From NCBI GenBank assembly GCA_016617855.1, contig JAECUM010091481.1, positions 32,396 through 96,395 of the forward strand: DNA of 64,000 nt, given 5' to 3'. Shown here piece after piece: positions 54,101 through 62,966 of the stretch. The stretch comes from Megalonaias nervosa. Lineage: Eukaryota > Mollusca > Bivalvia > Unionida > Unionidae. The translations under genes and the position numbers were made by a program. Each line of letters starts with the position of its first letter. The first letter of the stretch is position 1. Under the pieces are notes generated by a model. The model was not told the origin of the DNA. It worked only from the letters and a program-made list of their open reading frames with translations, and searched no databases.

Positions 54101-55190
54101 TCAGCACACTCAGGAAGAACGCGCCTTGACGGGAACGTGGGTCAGCGTGGAATTGTTTAAAGCTCTGGACTTGGGATACCAACTGTTAGAAGTGTACGAA
54201 ATTTACCACTTTCCCAAGACAGAAAAATACCACAAGGGCGACGATTCTCAAAAAGGCATTTTTGCAGACTACGTGAATGCCTTTTTGAAACTGAAACAAG
54301 AAGCTAGCGGATATCCTTCCTGGTGTCACACTCCCGAAGACCAAACAAAGTTCAAAGAGAAATACTGGAAGCAGGAAGGCATCACTTTAGACCACGTGGA
54401 GAAAAACGAAGGAAGGCGATCGTTTGCCAAAGTGATGTTAAATTGTTTGTGGGGTAAAATGGCACAAAGACCGTGTTTACCCAAGACGGAGTATTTGACA
54501 GAACCTTTCCGCTACTTGCAGATGATTCACGACAAAACCAAATACATGAAACACGTGGACGTCGTTCGTGAGGACTTACTCTTAGTCAATTACGAAGAAG
54601 AACTGAACTTTGTAGAAGCCGACGAATTTGGAAATGTCATCATTGCGGCTTACGTGACAGCCCATGCTCGCTTAAAACTGTACGAAGCTTTAGAACTATT
54701 AGGAGATCGTGTACTGTATTTTGACACGGACAGTTGCATCTACATTGATCGCCTGGGTCAACCTCACCCTGTCATCGAAGGAGACCGTTTAGGAGCCTGG
54801 ACGGATGAGCATCCTGACGACAAGATTCTCAGTTTTGCAAGTGGCGGTCCCAAAAATTACGGTTACGAATACCGTAACCCACAAGGAGATGTGCACACGG
54901 AGTGCAAAGTGAAAGGATTGACTCTCAATTATCGCACCAGCCGAGTGGTGAACTTTGGCGTCTTGAAAGAAGCCTTGCAGTCTGGACAGGATGGAAATTT
55001 TAAAGTGACCACCCACGAACCGCATAAGATTGTACGTTTACCCACACACCAAATCGTCAGTCGACCCTTGGAAAAAGTTTATCAAATCGTGTACCAGAAG
55101 CGAGTTCGGCTTCCCAATCACTTCACTTTACCGTACGGTCATGCCGATATTGGTCAGCATATAAAAAGGGACAACGTTCAAGGTCGATAG
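51112..55190 (+). pseudogene. Protein-primed family B DNA polymerase with one frameshift
   Basis: The first frame (51112 to about 52560) has a charged N-terminus, a terminal-protein-like region, several Cys/His zinc segments (CEKCDYGYNNREQHKHC, CSVCQRTF, CPTCGQG, CHICRQ) and ExoI (FFDFEC). The second frame (from about 52554 to 55190) continues with HRACEKC, ExoII (HNFSGYDGQFLL), palm motif A (YLDVCSLYPYV), B (KVMLNCLWGKMAQ) and C (YFDTDSCIYI). Thus one frame change, in GAATGCATGCTGG just after ExoI, splits an otherwise complete enzyme of normal length. It replicates the element from a protein primer. Confidence 0.92.
55160..55167 (+). promoter_or_regulatory. TATA box of the BIR gene
   Basis: TATAAAAA inside the end of the polymerase frame, 55 bases before the ATG at 55223. 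Comparable boxes precede other B genes at 57205, 58012, 58780 and 59312. Confidence 0.55.
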
Positions 55191-55222
55191 TTCATTGTGA
55201 CTACCATTGCTAAGCGAGAAAG

Positions 55223-55872
55223 ATGAATCCATTCACACAGCAAGCATCCAGTAAGAGTAAACTCGAGTACGATGCTGTGCCTTGCGATGGTAGGGATGCC
55301 GTACGCTATGACCTTAGTGATTCAGTACCACATCATCATGGGAACTTTGCTATAACTACTACTACTACCATACCTACTATGGAACGTGATGCTGTGCGTG
55401 TCAAACCTGATGGATGCGAAAGCGATGCCACTCGTTGTCGCACACCTTTTCACTTTACTGGTTTTCATGGTGGATGTCCACCTCCACAGGAAACCATGCG
55501 ACTACCACCCTACGGATGTCATGTAAAACTGAGCAAACTCCTAAGGATTTCACCGTACCCTCATCGAAATGAACCTGTGAAAGACGAATATTCGTTCCCT
55601 GTGCGTTTGCCAGAATACTGTGATTTTGAAAGTCGATTGCAAACTTCCAAGGAAAATGGCCAAAATATCTGGGAGGACCTACCCCCGAAGAATTAGCCAG
55701 AGCTGGATTTATCTACTTGGGCGAAGGAGATAAAGTCAAGTGCTTCAGTTGCGGCGTGTCACTTCACGAATGGGAGAAGAAAGATTGCGCTTACCTGGAA
55801 CATGCTCGATGGTCTCCGGAGTGTCACTACCCACCTTTAGTAGGTATTCGTTCCCTGTGCGTTTGCCGGTAG
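55223..55872 (+). pseudogene. BIR-domain (IAP-like) protein, frameshifted
   Basis: After a D/A/V/C-rich N-terminus the sequence YCDFESRLQT begins a baculovirus IAP repeat. The coding sense moves to another frame at about 55640, and the rest follows: PEELARAGFIYLG, then CFSCGVSLHEW and EHARWSPEC, giving the zinc site CX2CX16HX6C. BIR domains block caspases or bind IAP antagonists in host and viral anti-apoptotic proteins. A 23-base direct repeat (55589-55611 and 55845-55867) flanks the domain. No RING finger is present. The frame break makes it inactive as read. Confidence 0.85.
55589..55867. repeat. 23-base direct repeats around the BIR domain
   Basis: TATTCGTTCCCTGTGCGTTTGCC occurs at 55589-55611 and again at 55845-55867, 256 bases apart, with a perfect match. 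Confidence 0.95.
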
Positions 55873-55890
55873 GAGAAGTGTTTGACTGAC

Positions 55891-56346
55891 ATGATCATGG
55901 ATACTTTACAAGAGAACATTCGTGGTTTACCTGTGGAGTTGAGAGAACGCATTTACCGAGAGTTGGTCAAAATGCAAGTGAAACGAAAAGAATCATTGCA
56001 TCCGTTACATCACCGATGTTTGAACCACTGGTACATAAATGCTATAAGAGGATTGATTCTGATGAAAGTGTTCCAGTGGTCAGACATTCATCAACTACCC
56101 GAGGGTAAGAAGGATTGGTTTGTTACCGATTCTCTTTACTACAAGGTACACTTACTGCAACGAATTCTAGAAGAAGAGTTAAAGGGTTACCAAAATCTTG
56201 TACACAATGTAAACTTAGTTAAAGAGAGAACTTATGAACGACGTGTGATGTGCAAGTTAGTGACTAAATATTTTGGATACGTCGACAGAATACGACCACT
56301 TCTGTGCAAAAAGTACACTTATAGCTGCCGAAAAAAGAGGGTATAA
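55891..56346 (+). CDS. Helical protein with F-box-like start
   Basis: 151 residues from the ATG at 55891. The first 30 residues contain IRGLPVELRERIYRELV, which resembles the LP..L...I...L pattern of F-boxes that recruit SCF ubiquitin ligases; support is only this pattern. The rest is helical with many basic residues. Its RRVMCKLVTKYFG segment resembles RRVVCVLVTCFLG of the next gene, so the two may be related. Confidence 0.5.
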   Translation: MIMDTLQENIRGLPVELRERIYRELVKMQVKRKESLHPLHHRCLNHWYINAIRGLILMKVFQWSDIHQLPEGKKDWFVTDSLYYKVHLLQRILEEELKGYQNLVHNVNLVKERTYERRVMCKLVTKYFGYVDRIRPLLCKKYTYSCRKKRV

Positions 56347-56358
56347 AAACGTTCTACC

Positions 56359-56586
56359 ATGCCACGACCTTTATCATTCGTGATACAACAGATTCCGTGG
56401 AAGGAAATCAATGACAGTATTCAAACGGTGGAGGATTACCATTGCCTTTTACGAGAACTGTCTCCATTGAATTGGGGTCGACGTGTAGTGTGTGTCTTAG
56501 TGACTTGCTTTCTGGGATTTCGTTTACCAGTTGATTCTTTGTGGACTCTTTACGAACAGTACCTATTACTCCAAAACAAAACATGA
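56359..56586 (+). CDS. Small helical protein, 75 residues
   Basis: No family recognised. Contains a hydrophobic helix (RRVVCVLVTCFLGFRLP) similar to one in the previous gene. Its stop overlaps the next ATG (ATGA), so translation of the two may be coupled. Confidence 0.5.
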   Translation: MPRPLSFVIQQIPWKEINDSIQTVEDYHCLLRELSPLNWGRRVVCVLVTCFLGFRLPVDSLWTLYEQYLLLQNKT

Positions 56587-56828
56587 AAGTGATCCCTTTA
56601 AATGTCCACGAGAGACTCATTCTGCTCAAAGCTTTGCGCTTTCATTTGGATACTTCTCAACCTCTACGGGAAAACAAGATTCGTCAACTTTTAGGCACTG
56701 AAGATGTGTACGACGACGTGTGTGTAGCTTGTGACTTACACCCTCACTGGACAGATGTACGTAACTGGAAAAGTTTGGGGTTTGAGGCTTGGACTAAAGA
56801 AGTGGCACACTATGCCAAAGATTTGTAA
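56583..56828 (+). CDS. Small protein, 81 residues
   Basis: ATG overlaps the previous stop by 4 bases. Predicted helical, with a CVACDLHPHW segment; no known family. The end overlaps the next gene by 17 bases. The tight packing of 56359-57129 suggests one transcript. Confidence 0.5.
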   Translation: MKVIPLNVHERLILLKALRFHLDTSQPLRENKIRQLLGTEDVYDDVCVACDLHPHWTDVRNWKSLGFEAWTKEVAHYAKDL

Positions 56829-57129
56829 TCCTAAAAAATTAAAACGTTCCGTGAAAAAAGTCACTTTTAAACCTGTGTTAGTGACAATACCAGAAGAACA
56901 GTCTGTCACCGAGGAAAACCACTCTCTTCAGGACAGGACTGTCATCGACATTCCTGAAAGACCATTCCGGGAGGACCCTTGTGTGACTGAACCAAGGAAT
57001 GTACAGACTCTCAGAACATTACACACTACTCCTACGATTTCACCTCTTGATCACAAAAAAAATGTTGTACAGAGACTTGTTTATATTCCACTATGGTCGT
57101 TTTGTTGTGTTTTTTATTCCTGTACTTAA
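56812..57129 (+). CDS. Protein with PP1-docking-like KVTF motif
   Basis: 105 residues. Basic start (NPKKLKRSVKKVTFKP) includes KVTF, which fits the RVxF motif for docking to protein phosphatase 1, with basic residues before it as preferred. An acidic middle and a hydrophobic C-terminus (VYIPLWSFCCVFY) that could anchor in a membrane follow. Viral PP1 adaptors that reverse eIF2 phosphorylation have this kind of motif; that role here is speculative. Confidence 0.45.
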   Translation: MPKICNPKKLKRSVKKVTFKPVLVTIPEEQSVTEENHSLQDRTVIDIPERPFREDPCVTEPRNVQTLRTLHTTPTISPLDHKKNVVQRLVYIPLWSFCCVFYSCT

Positions 57130-57171
57130 CCATATGGCTTTTATGTATTTTTGTCTTTCGTGTTGTTCACC

Positions 57172-57189
57172 AATAAAGATGATAATAAA
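57172..57189 (+). terminator. Two polyadenylation signals
   Basis: AATAAA at 57172-57177 and 57184-57189, 43 and 55 bases after the stop of the 56812 gene, with a G/T-rich stretch downstream. These show that this part of the element uses ordinary poly(A) ends. Confidence 0.75.
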
Positions 57190-57204
57190 CGTGTCCTGAA
57201 AAAG

Positions 57205-57212
57205 TATAAAAG
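57205..57212 (+). promoter_or_regulatory. TATA box of the packaging ATPase gene
   Basis: TATAAAAG, 57 bases before the ATG at 57269, directly after the poly(A) signals of the preceding unit. Confidence 0.65.
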
Positions 57213-57268
57213 CTCTTGTCTTGTCTGTCTTCGTGTCACAAGTGACATTTTATTACACTACTACTACT

Positions 57269-57997
57269 ATGGCTACCTCTACTGTCTCTGCTCCCTCTTC
57301 CTCCACTGTCAAAGTCATTGACGAACACGTAGATCGGACTAGTTGGGAGGCCTTGCATCTTCGCCATCCCTTTAACATGCTCATTGCCGGACCGAGCGGT
57401 TCAGGCAAAACCGAATTTGTCAAACGTTTGATCGAACATAAACATCATTTGATCGATCGTCCTCCTCAACGTATCGTGTGGTGCTATAAAGAGTGGCAAT
57501 CGGCGTACAGCCTTCTGCGAGAAAGTCATGGCGATTCCATCGTCTTTGTGGAAGGCATTCCTGTCGAAGACGACGGAATCGTGTCTGACCCTAGTCAAAC
57601 TCATTTGGTTATTTTTGACGACATGTTAGGAGAAGACGAAGAAGAAATTAAACTGTGCTTTACGCGCAAAGGGCATCATCGTAATGCCAGTGTCATTTAC
57701 ATTACCCAAAATTTGTTTCAACAAAGTAAAGCCCATCGTACCATCAGTCTCAATGCTCATTACTTGGTGTTGTTTAAAAGCCCTAGAGATAAATCGCAAG
57801 TACAAGTCTTAGCCAAACAGTTAGGAACGCCTTGGCTGATTCATGCGTACGACGATGCTACTCAAACCCCACACGCTTATTTACTCGTGGATTTAAAACC
57901 CACTACTCCCGATTATTTGCGATTTCGTACCCATCTGTTTCACCCCTGGTGCCAAGACGGAGGACCTATCGTGTACACGTCTCCGTCGTCGACTTAA
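57269..57997 (+). CDS. DNA-packaging ATPase (FtsK/HerA type), intact
   Basis: 242 residues from ATG 57269, chosen over an upstream in-frame ATG near 57221 because it follows the TATA box at normal distance. Walker A GPSGSGKTEF near residue 41, Walker B HLVIFDDM near 110, YITQNLF sensor motif, and a basic patch (TRKGHHRNAS). Function as for the ATPase of Polinton A, but the proteins are only distantly alike. Confidence 0.92.
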   Translation: MATSTVSAPSSSTVKVIDEHVDRTSWEALHLRHPFNMLIAGPSGSGKTEFVKRLIEHKHHLIDRPPQRIVWCYKEWQSAYSLLRESHGDSIVFVEGIPVEDDGIVSDPSQTHLVIFDDMLGEDEEEIKLCFTRKGHHRNASVIYITQNLFQQSKAHRTISLNAHYLVLFKSPRDKSQVQVLAKQLGTPWLIHAYDDATQTPHAYLLVDLKPTTPDYLRFRTHLFHPWCQDGGPIVYTSPSST

Positions 57998-58011
57998 TCA
58001 CCCCAAAAATC

Positions 58012-58019
58012 TATAAAAA
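58012..58019 (+). promoter_or_regulatory. TATA box of the core-like gene
   Basis: TATAAAAA, 45 bases before the ATG at 58057. Confidence 0.6.
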
Positions 58020-58056
58020 CCTCGGTCACTTGGACTCTGTCTCACACATTGTCAAC

Positions 58057-58784
58057 ATGACGTCCCTTCAGTCTCATCTTCCCATTAAATTGATTCGTGC
58101 CTTGTACGGCATCAGTCGCGAAAAAATCCACAAATACGTGCTCGTGTCTTAGAAGCTAGTCTCAAAGAAGTCTTACGATGGTTTACGGTGACAGCACGTC
58201 AATTACTGCAAGGCATCATTCAGATTCCACATCAAACCAAACGTTTTTTTGAGAGAAACAAAGTTGCCTTGACGCAACTAGCCGATCCTCGCATCGACAT
58301 TCAAACCAAAAAGCAAATCATTTTGAAACCTGGAGGAAGTGGTACTTTAGGAGGTGTCATCATTCGTTCCCTCTTAAAATGGGATCCTAATGCTCCCTAA
58401 GTTGTCCCCAAGAAAAAAGCCACACCCAAACGTACCCAGAAGAAAAAGAAAAAGAGCAAGGGTGTCAAGACCAGGTCACAGCCCCAGAAAAAGAAAAAGA
58501 AAAGCCCACAGAAAACAGCTTCTACTCGCAAGAGAGTGTCTCCAACAACTTCTCCTCCAGCAGTGACACCCTCTTCCTCTTTAGCGGCAGTAGCCGCTGC
58601 TCACAAAGTACCTGCCCCCAAAGTCAAAGTCCAAGAGAGAACGGGCGTGTTACAGAGTTTACTGGATTTGTCCAAGCAAGAACTGTCCTGATTTAGTCCG
58701 TTGCGAACTCCTCCACGACGTGTGTTGCCTGTCATCAAGTTGATACGACGTAAAGACAATCAGTGGCGACGCATTCCAGTATAA
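58057..58784 (+). pseudogene. Long basic core-like protein, broken three times
   Basis: The ATG frame ends at about 58152 and the coding sense goes on in another frame (EASLKEVLRWF, QTKKQIILKPGGSGTLGGVI). This frame has a TAA at 58398-58400 and a TGA at about 58689-58691. Between them lies a very lysine-rich and proline-rich stretch (VPKKKATPKRTQKKKKK), like adenovirus core proteins that package DNA. The first half resembles the next gene (58887-59300), so the pair arose by duplication. Alternatively the basic part is a separate gene without an ATG. Confidence 0.6.
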
Positions 58785-58788
58785 AAAA
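58780..58788 (+). promoter_or_regulatory. TATA box of the 58887 gene
   Basis: TATAAAAAA, overlapping the preceding stop; an initiator-like ATCAGTG lies about 30 bases downstream. Confidence 0.6.
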
Positions 58789-58886
58789 AGACCCGAGGCA
58801 AACCATACGGATCAGTGTTTTTGTGCTGCTGCACGTCATCGACGTTAGTGTATTTTTGGTGTGTGTCCCGGAATCAACAAACAAAG

Positions 58887-59300
58887 ATGTCACCCCGCAA
58901 AAGACATTCCTCTTCGACCCCCAAAGGAAAGAAAAGGAAAGGACTGCCTCCTCGTTTGGTCAAACATTGGGACCTGTTGTCTGTCCTGTCCAAAGCTCCT
59001 CCACCCATGCGAAAACAACTCATTGAAACTGCCTCCAAAGATGTCATCGATACGGTGAGCGAATGTTGTCTGAACGTCTTGAAAGGCACAATACCTTTGA
59101 CTAAACATCAGAAAAATTGCTTAGCCAAACATCGACACGTTCTTCGCCAAATGGTCCATAAGAAAATACCCATTGGTCAAAAGAAAAAGATGTTGGTGCA
59201 ACGTGGAGGATTTTTACCCCTGTTAGGACTTATTACCAATGTAGCGAAACCTATACTGAGTGCCATGGGACATATTATACCTGCCCTAATTCCAACATAA
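58887..59300 (+). CDS. Basic minor structural protein with RGGFLP tail
   Basis: 137 residues: basic start (MSPRKRHSSSTPKGKKRK), a helical domain (ETASKDVIDTVSECCLNVLK), PLTKHQKNCLAKHR and KKIPIGQKKKMLVQRGGFLP, then a hydrophobic amphipathic end. This is a very common Polinton gene; a core or membrane-active virion protein is likely. A decayed copy is in the fossil fragment near 6.4 kb. Confidence 0.7.
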   Translation: MSPRKRHSSSTPKGKKRKGLPPRLVKHWDLLSVLSKAPPPMRKQLIETASKDVIDTVSECCLNVLKGTIPLTKHQKNCLAKHRHVLRQMVHKKIPIGQKKKMLVQRGGFLPLLGLITNVAKPILSAMGHIIPALIPT

Positions 59301-59364
59301 AAGACCAAGAAGATAAAAGGGACCTCTGAAATCAAAAGATCTCAGATGTGATCCTTGAAATCTG

Positions 59365-60063
59365 ATGGAAGGACGAAAACTAGCTTTAGTCCCTTACAAA
59401 CGATGGATGGAATACCATCGTTGGCAAGAACAACGAACCCCACATTTACCCCCCAATCCTCATTTGACCGAGATGTCCCAGATACAACACGAACTGCAAT
59501 CGTTGATGGATCGCAGCGATTTGTCAGAAACGGAAAAATCGCAATGGTACGGTCAATTATTGCAACGACTGCAACTCTTTCACCAGAAAGCTTTAGACGA
59601 AACAGCTCCACCCACTCTGAAAGATTTTAAGGCCTTGATGAAAAGTCCATCACTACCACCACCACCACCACTACCACCACCACCAGCGGTCAAGACAGAC
59701 ACAACCCCACGAAGGCCTGAGGAAGAAGAGGCACGAGAAGTTTTTCAAACACCGTCAGCAGCTCCCATTCCTAGTAAGATTGCAGCGTCCTTGTTGACCC
59801 CTTCCCCTACACCGCAACGAGAAGAACTTAAAGCTTGGGTTAAAAAGATGATGTCTACTCCACCTTCGACAGAGGTGAAAAAGAAAGAAGGGAAACCAGA
59901 AGTGAAAAAAGAAAAGAAGACCAAAGCCATTCCATTACCACCACCACCACCACCACTACCTTCCACTTCTACGCCCGTGGCACATCGGACACGTAAGACC
60001 GTTTCCAAACCACCCCCTCCTTCCATTCAGACTAGCATTCGTGAAAATTGGATCACTTATTAA
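59365..60063 (+). CDS. Proline-rich Polinton protein (VPYxxW type)
   Basis: 232 residues. The N-terminus MEGRKLALVPYKRW is typical of a conserved Polinton gene, followed by a helical segment. Two polyproline tracts (SLPPPPPLPPPPA and IPLPPPPPPLPST) could bind SH3, WW, EVH1 or profilin domains; K/E-rich linkers separate them. A possible TATA (GATAAAAGG, 59312-59320) is 45 bases before the ATG. The stop is 3 bases before the integrase ATG. Confidence 0.7.
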   Translation: MEGRKLALVPYKRWMEYHRWQEQRTPHLPPNPHLTEMSQIQHELQSLMDRSDLSETEKSQWYGQLLQRLQLFHQKALDETAPPTLKDFKALMKSPSLPPPPPLPPPPAVKTDTTPRRPEEEEAREVFQTPSAAPIPSKIAASLLTPSPTPQREELKAWVKKMMSTPPSTEVKKKEGKPEVKKEKKTKAIPLPPPPPPLPSTSTPVAHRTRKTVSKPPPPSIQTSIRENWITY

Positions 60064-60066
60064 AAC

Positions 60067-61176
60067 ATGGAGAAGGTGTTAACCAGCATTTACTACGATC
60101 CAGCTCATCCTGCTGGTTACGGAGGAGTTCAGAAATTGTATCGTGCTGCCAAAACTCGACTGAAAAGTATCCGTTTACCTCAGGTGCAACGCTGGTTACA
60201 AGAACAAGCCACGTACACCTTACACAAACCCATTCGACGAAAATTTTCCAGAAGTCGCACCCAAGTGGAGGGTATCGATCACCAATGGCAAGCCGATTTA
60301 GCCGATGTCTCTCATTTAGCCACCTACAATCGTGGCTACAAATATTTGTTTTGTGTCATCGACGTCTTTTCCAAATTTGCTTGGGTCGTACCATTGACTT
60401 CCAAATCGAGCAGTGAGTTAGTGCGAGCCCTCAAACTGGTGTTGAAACAAAGTGGTCGTCACCCTCTTCGATGGCAAACGGACAAAGGCACCGAATTTCT
60501 AAACCAAGCTTTCCAAAAAGAATTGAAGAAACGTGACATTCATTTTTTCACCACCGAGAATCCCGAAACCAAAGCCAGCATCGTGGAACGTTTTCAACGT
60601 ACCTTGAAAGAACGCATGTGGAAATATTTTACGCATCAACACACTCTCAAGTACATTGACGTCTTGCCACACCTCGTTCAATCGTACAACCAATCTTACC
60701 ATCGGAGCATTGGACGTGCCCCCCAAGAAGTGACTCCCGACAACGAAGTGACCGTCTTCGAGCGCCTGTTTGGACCGTCCACGACAGTGCCTGTCCCCAA
60801 GAAAGGTGGAGTGTTGGCCACGGGAGATTGGGTACGCATTGGCAAAACCAAACGCACTTTCGACAAAGGTTACTTACCCAATTGGACCACCGAATTGTTT
60901 CGTGTCACTGAACGTGTGCGTGGTCGCTATCCTCCCGTCTATAAATTAGAGGACATGAACGGGGAAGTGTTAAAAGGAACGTTTTACTTACCCGAGTTAC
61001 AACGTGTGACCAAAAAAGAAGACGACGTGTACGAGATCGAAAGCATTCTCGATCGAAGAACTCGTAAAGTAGGAAAGAAACGTGTCAAAGAAGTCAAAGT
61101 ACGTTGGAAAGGATATCCTCCCAGTTTTGACTCTTGGATCGACGCTTCGCAACTCATCGACTATAAAAAGAAGTGA
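60067..61176 (+). CDS. Retrovirus-type integrase with chromodomain, intact
   Basis: 369 residues, full length. An N-terminal helical region is followed by the DDE core: WQADLADVSH (Asp), LRWQTDKGTEFLNQ (Asp), ETKASIVERF (Glu); then the GDWVRIGKTKRTFDKGY SH3-like domain and a C-terminal chromodomain (YEIESIL...VKVRWKGYPPSFDSW). It would insert the linear element with short target duplication, and the chromodomain may direct it to marked chromatin. All catalytic residues are present. Confidence 0.95.
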   Translation: MEKVLTSIYYDPAHPAGYGGVQKLYRAAKTRLKSIRLPQVQRWLQEQATYTLHKPIRRKFSRSRTQVEGIDHQWQADLADVSHLATYNRGYKYLFCVIDVFSKFAWVVPLTSKSSSELVRALKLVLKQSGRHPLRWQTDKGTEFLNQAFQKELKKRDIHFFTTENPETKASIVERFQRTLKERMWKYFTHQHTLKYIDVLPHLVQSYNQSYHRSIGRAPQEVTPDNEVTVFERLFGPSTTVPVPKKGGVLATGDWVRIGKTKRTFDKGYLPNWTTELFRVTERVRGRYPPVYKLEDMNGEVLKGTFYLPELQRVTKKEDDVYEIESILDRRTRKVGKKRVKEVKVRWKGYPPSFDSWIDASQLIDYKKK

Positions 61177-61181
61177 CCATC

Positions 61182-61583
61182 ATGCCCTTCAACACAGTCT
61201 CAGCTACTGCAGTGACCACTCCTTCCCCCAGTTCTTCTCTGCAAGATCTACAAAAACAACCCTTGTGGGTGTGGTGTGGAGAACGTGTGCCTAAAACTCA
61301 AATCGTCTTTTTCTGCCAAATATTTGTGGTGTATTGTGTCATCGGTGCTGCCATTGCCAATTTGAGTTTGCAACAAGGAGATAAACAATTGTGGACCATT
61401 TTACTCAGCAGTTGCATTGGTTACCTTCTTCCCAATCCGTCTCTGAAATATTCCTCTAACGGAAACAACAACAACGGGAGTCTTGTGTCCAACGTCAGTT
61501 CCAACAGTCACCCTAACCATCCTCTTTTAGACACTCCTCTCACTTCCAGTGACTCCTCGGATACTAGAACTGTGGAATTATGA
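61182..61583 (+). CDS. Small two-helix membrane protein
   Basis: 133 residues from ATG 61182. Two hydrophobic segments (IVFFCQIFVVYCVIGAAIA and LWTILLSSCIGYLLP) are separated by a short loop; both termini are S/T/N-rich. This matches a common Polinton membrane gene of unknown role near integrase. Its stop overlaps the penton ATG (ATGA). Confidence 0.65.
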   Translation: MPFNTVSATAVTTPSPSSSLQDLQKQPLWVWCGERVPKTQIVFFCQIFVVYCVIGAAIANLSLQQGDKQLWTILLSSCIGYLLPNPSLKYSSNGNNNNGSLVSNVSSNSHPNHPLLDTPLTSSDSSDTRTVEL

Positions 61584-62500
61584 ACAACCAATTTTACTTA
61601 ACGTTACCCAGTGACAGTTCCATGGAGGTGTTTCCCAATAACACTTTGTGCTGTTTCTCGGCCAAATTACCTCAGGCCATCCGATTGGATCACAAAGCCC
61701 ATTGGGAAGTGGCTTTGGTAGAAATGATTCACCCTACACAAATCAAAAACATCATCGAAAATCAAAACACTTTGACGATAGAAGTTTGTGACGAACAAGT
61801 GCAACAATCCATGGATGAACGCGCTAGTGGTAGTGGTGTAGCTGACTTTATCAAAACACCAAACCCCATAACTAAACGAACCACTTATCTGTTGAAAGTT
61901 CCTGCAGGTTATTATTTTAGTGGTCAACATTTGGTGAACACCATAGCTGAGAGGTTCAATTTCATGTTTAGTAAAGCCTTGGAGAAAGCCAGAAAAAGTG
62001 TCACGATCGAGTACCACAAAATATCTCGTCGCCTACTGATGAAATTTTCTGAGGAAAAAGTATTGGCCATTACATTTTGTCCTGAATTGTATGACATTTT
62101 GGGTGGAGACCCTAAGTTAATCAAGATTGCAAACGAAATACCAGCTGTGACCAGTAACTTGGATTTTGCGAAATATTTTCGATTCCCTGTAGAAATGAAC
62201 CAAGGACTGAATTTGATTTTTGTGTACTCCGATGTGGTGGAGTACAACGTAGTGGGACACACCTCCGTACCGTAACTGCGTGTCATTCCTTTCAAAGTGG
62301 ACTCTGCCACGAAGGCTGACGAGGAAGGTGGAAACACCTATCACGTTCACCGCGAATTTGTAAATCCTCACTATTTGTCCGTCAGTAAGCCGTATTTTGA
62401 CACTGTCAACATTACTATAAAAGGAGATCTGGGACAAAATATTCCATTCACCAAAGGGAAAGTCACAGTGAAACTCCATTTTCGAAAACGATTACTCTAA
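61580..62500 (+). pseudogene. Penton-like minor capsid protein with one internal stop
   Basis: FYLTLPSDSSMEVFPNN and HWEVALVEMIHP are typical of Polinton minor capsid (penton-like, single jelly roll) proteins, and the C-terminal HYLSVSKPYFDTVNI and GKVTVKLHFRK strands follow in the same frame. A single TAA at 62273-62275 interrupts it; all else is open to 62500. Start set by ATGA overlap with the upstream gene. Confidence 0.85.
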
Positions 62501-62513
62501 CTTTTTGTCAGTC

Positions 62514-62966
62514 ATGTATCCTGTGTACCAAGGAGATGCTCGACAGCGAGGACATGGTTTAGGTGATATGCTCAAATCGGCCTTTCGTAGAGTGGTTCCC
62601 ATTTTGAAACCGATGGTGACACGGAGATTGCACGCCTTAAAAGATGCCGCGTTGACGCACGGCAAAGAATTTCTCCAAAATGTCATCATTGACAAACAAA
62701 ACCCCAAAGAAGCTTTTTTGAGAGCAGGCAAAAATGTCTTGCTTCAAACGGGCAAAGACCTTTTGGGTCGGCGAGAAACTCCTATAAATGCCCTGGGCAA
62801 TGCTGAGTTAGGCATTCCTGCTTCCCTGACGCCACAGCAAGGACAAGGCAGAAAAAGACGACGAAAGTACCCCTTCAGAGGACTTCACGCCCCTAGAGCT
62901 AGAAAGACTAAGAAAAGAAAAACCGTCCGAGAGTTAGACGTTTTTGATTATTTAAAAAAAAGGAAA
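62514..62966 (+). CDS. pVI-like minor capsid protein, in frame with the hexon gene
   Basis: ATG at 62514 begins MYPVYQGDARQRGHGLGDM and an amphipathic helix (LKSAFRRVVPILKPM), then a middle region and a basic, nuclear-signal-like end (GRKRRRKYPF, KTKKRKTVREL). This is the Polinton counterpart of adenovirus pVI. There is no stop before the hexon-like gene: the frame runs on through an eight-A run (62954-62961) into MMHRESCACS. Normally these are separate genes. Confidence 0.7.
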
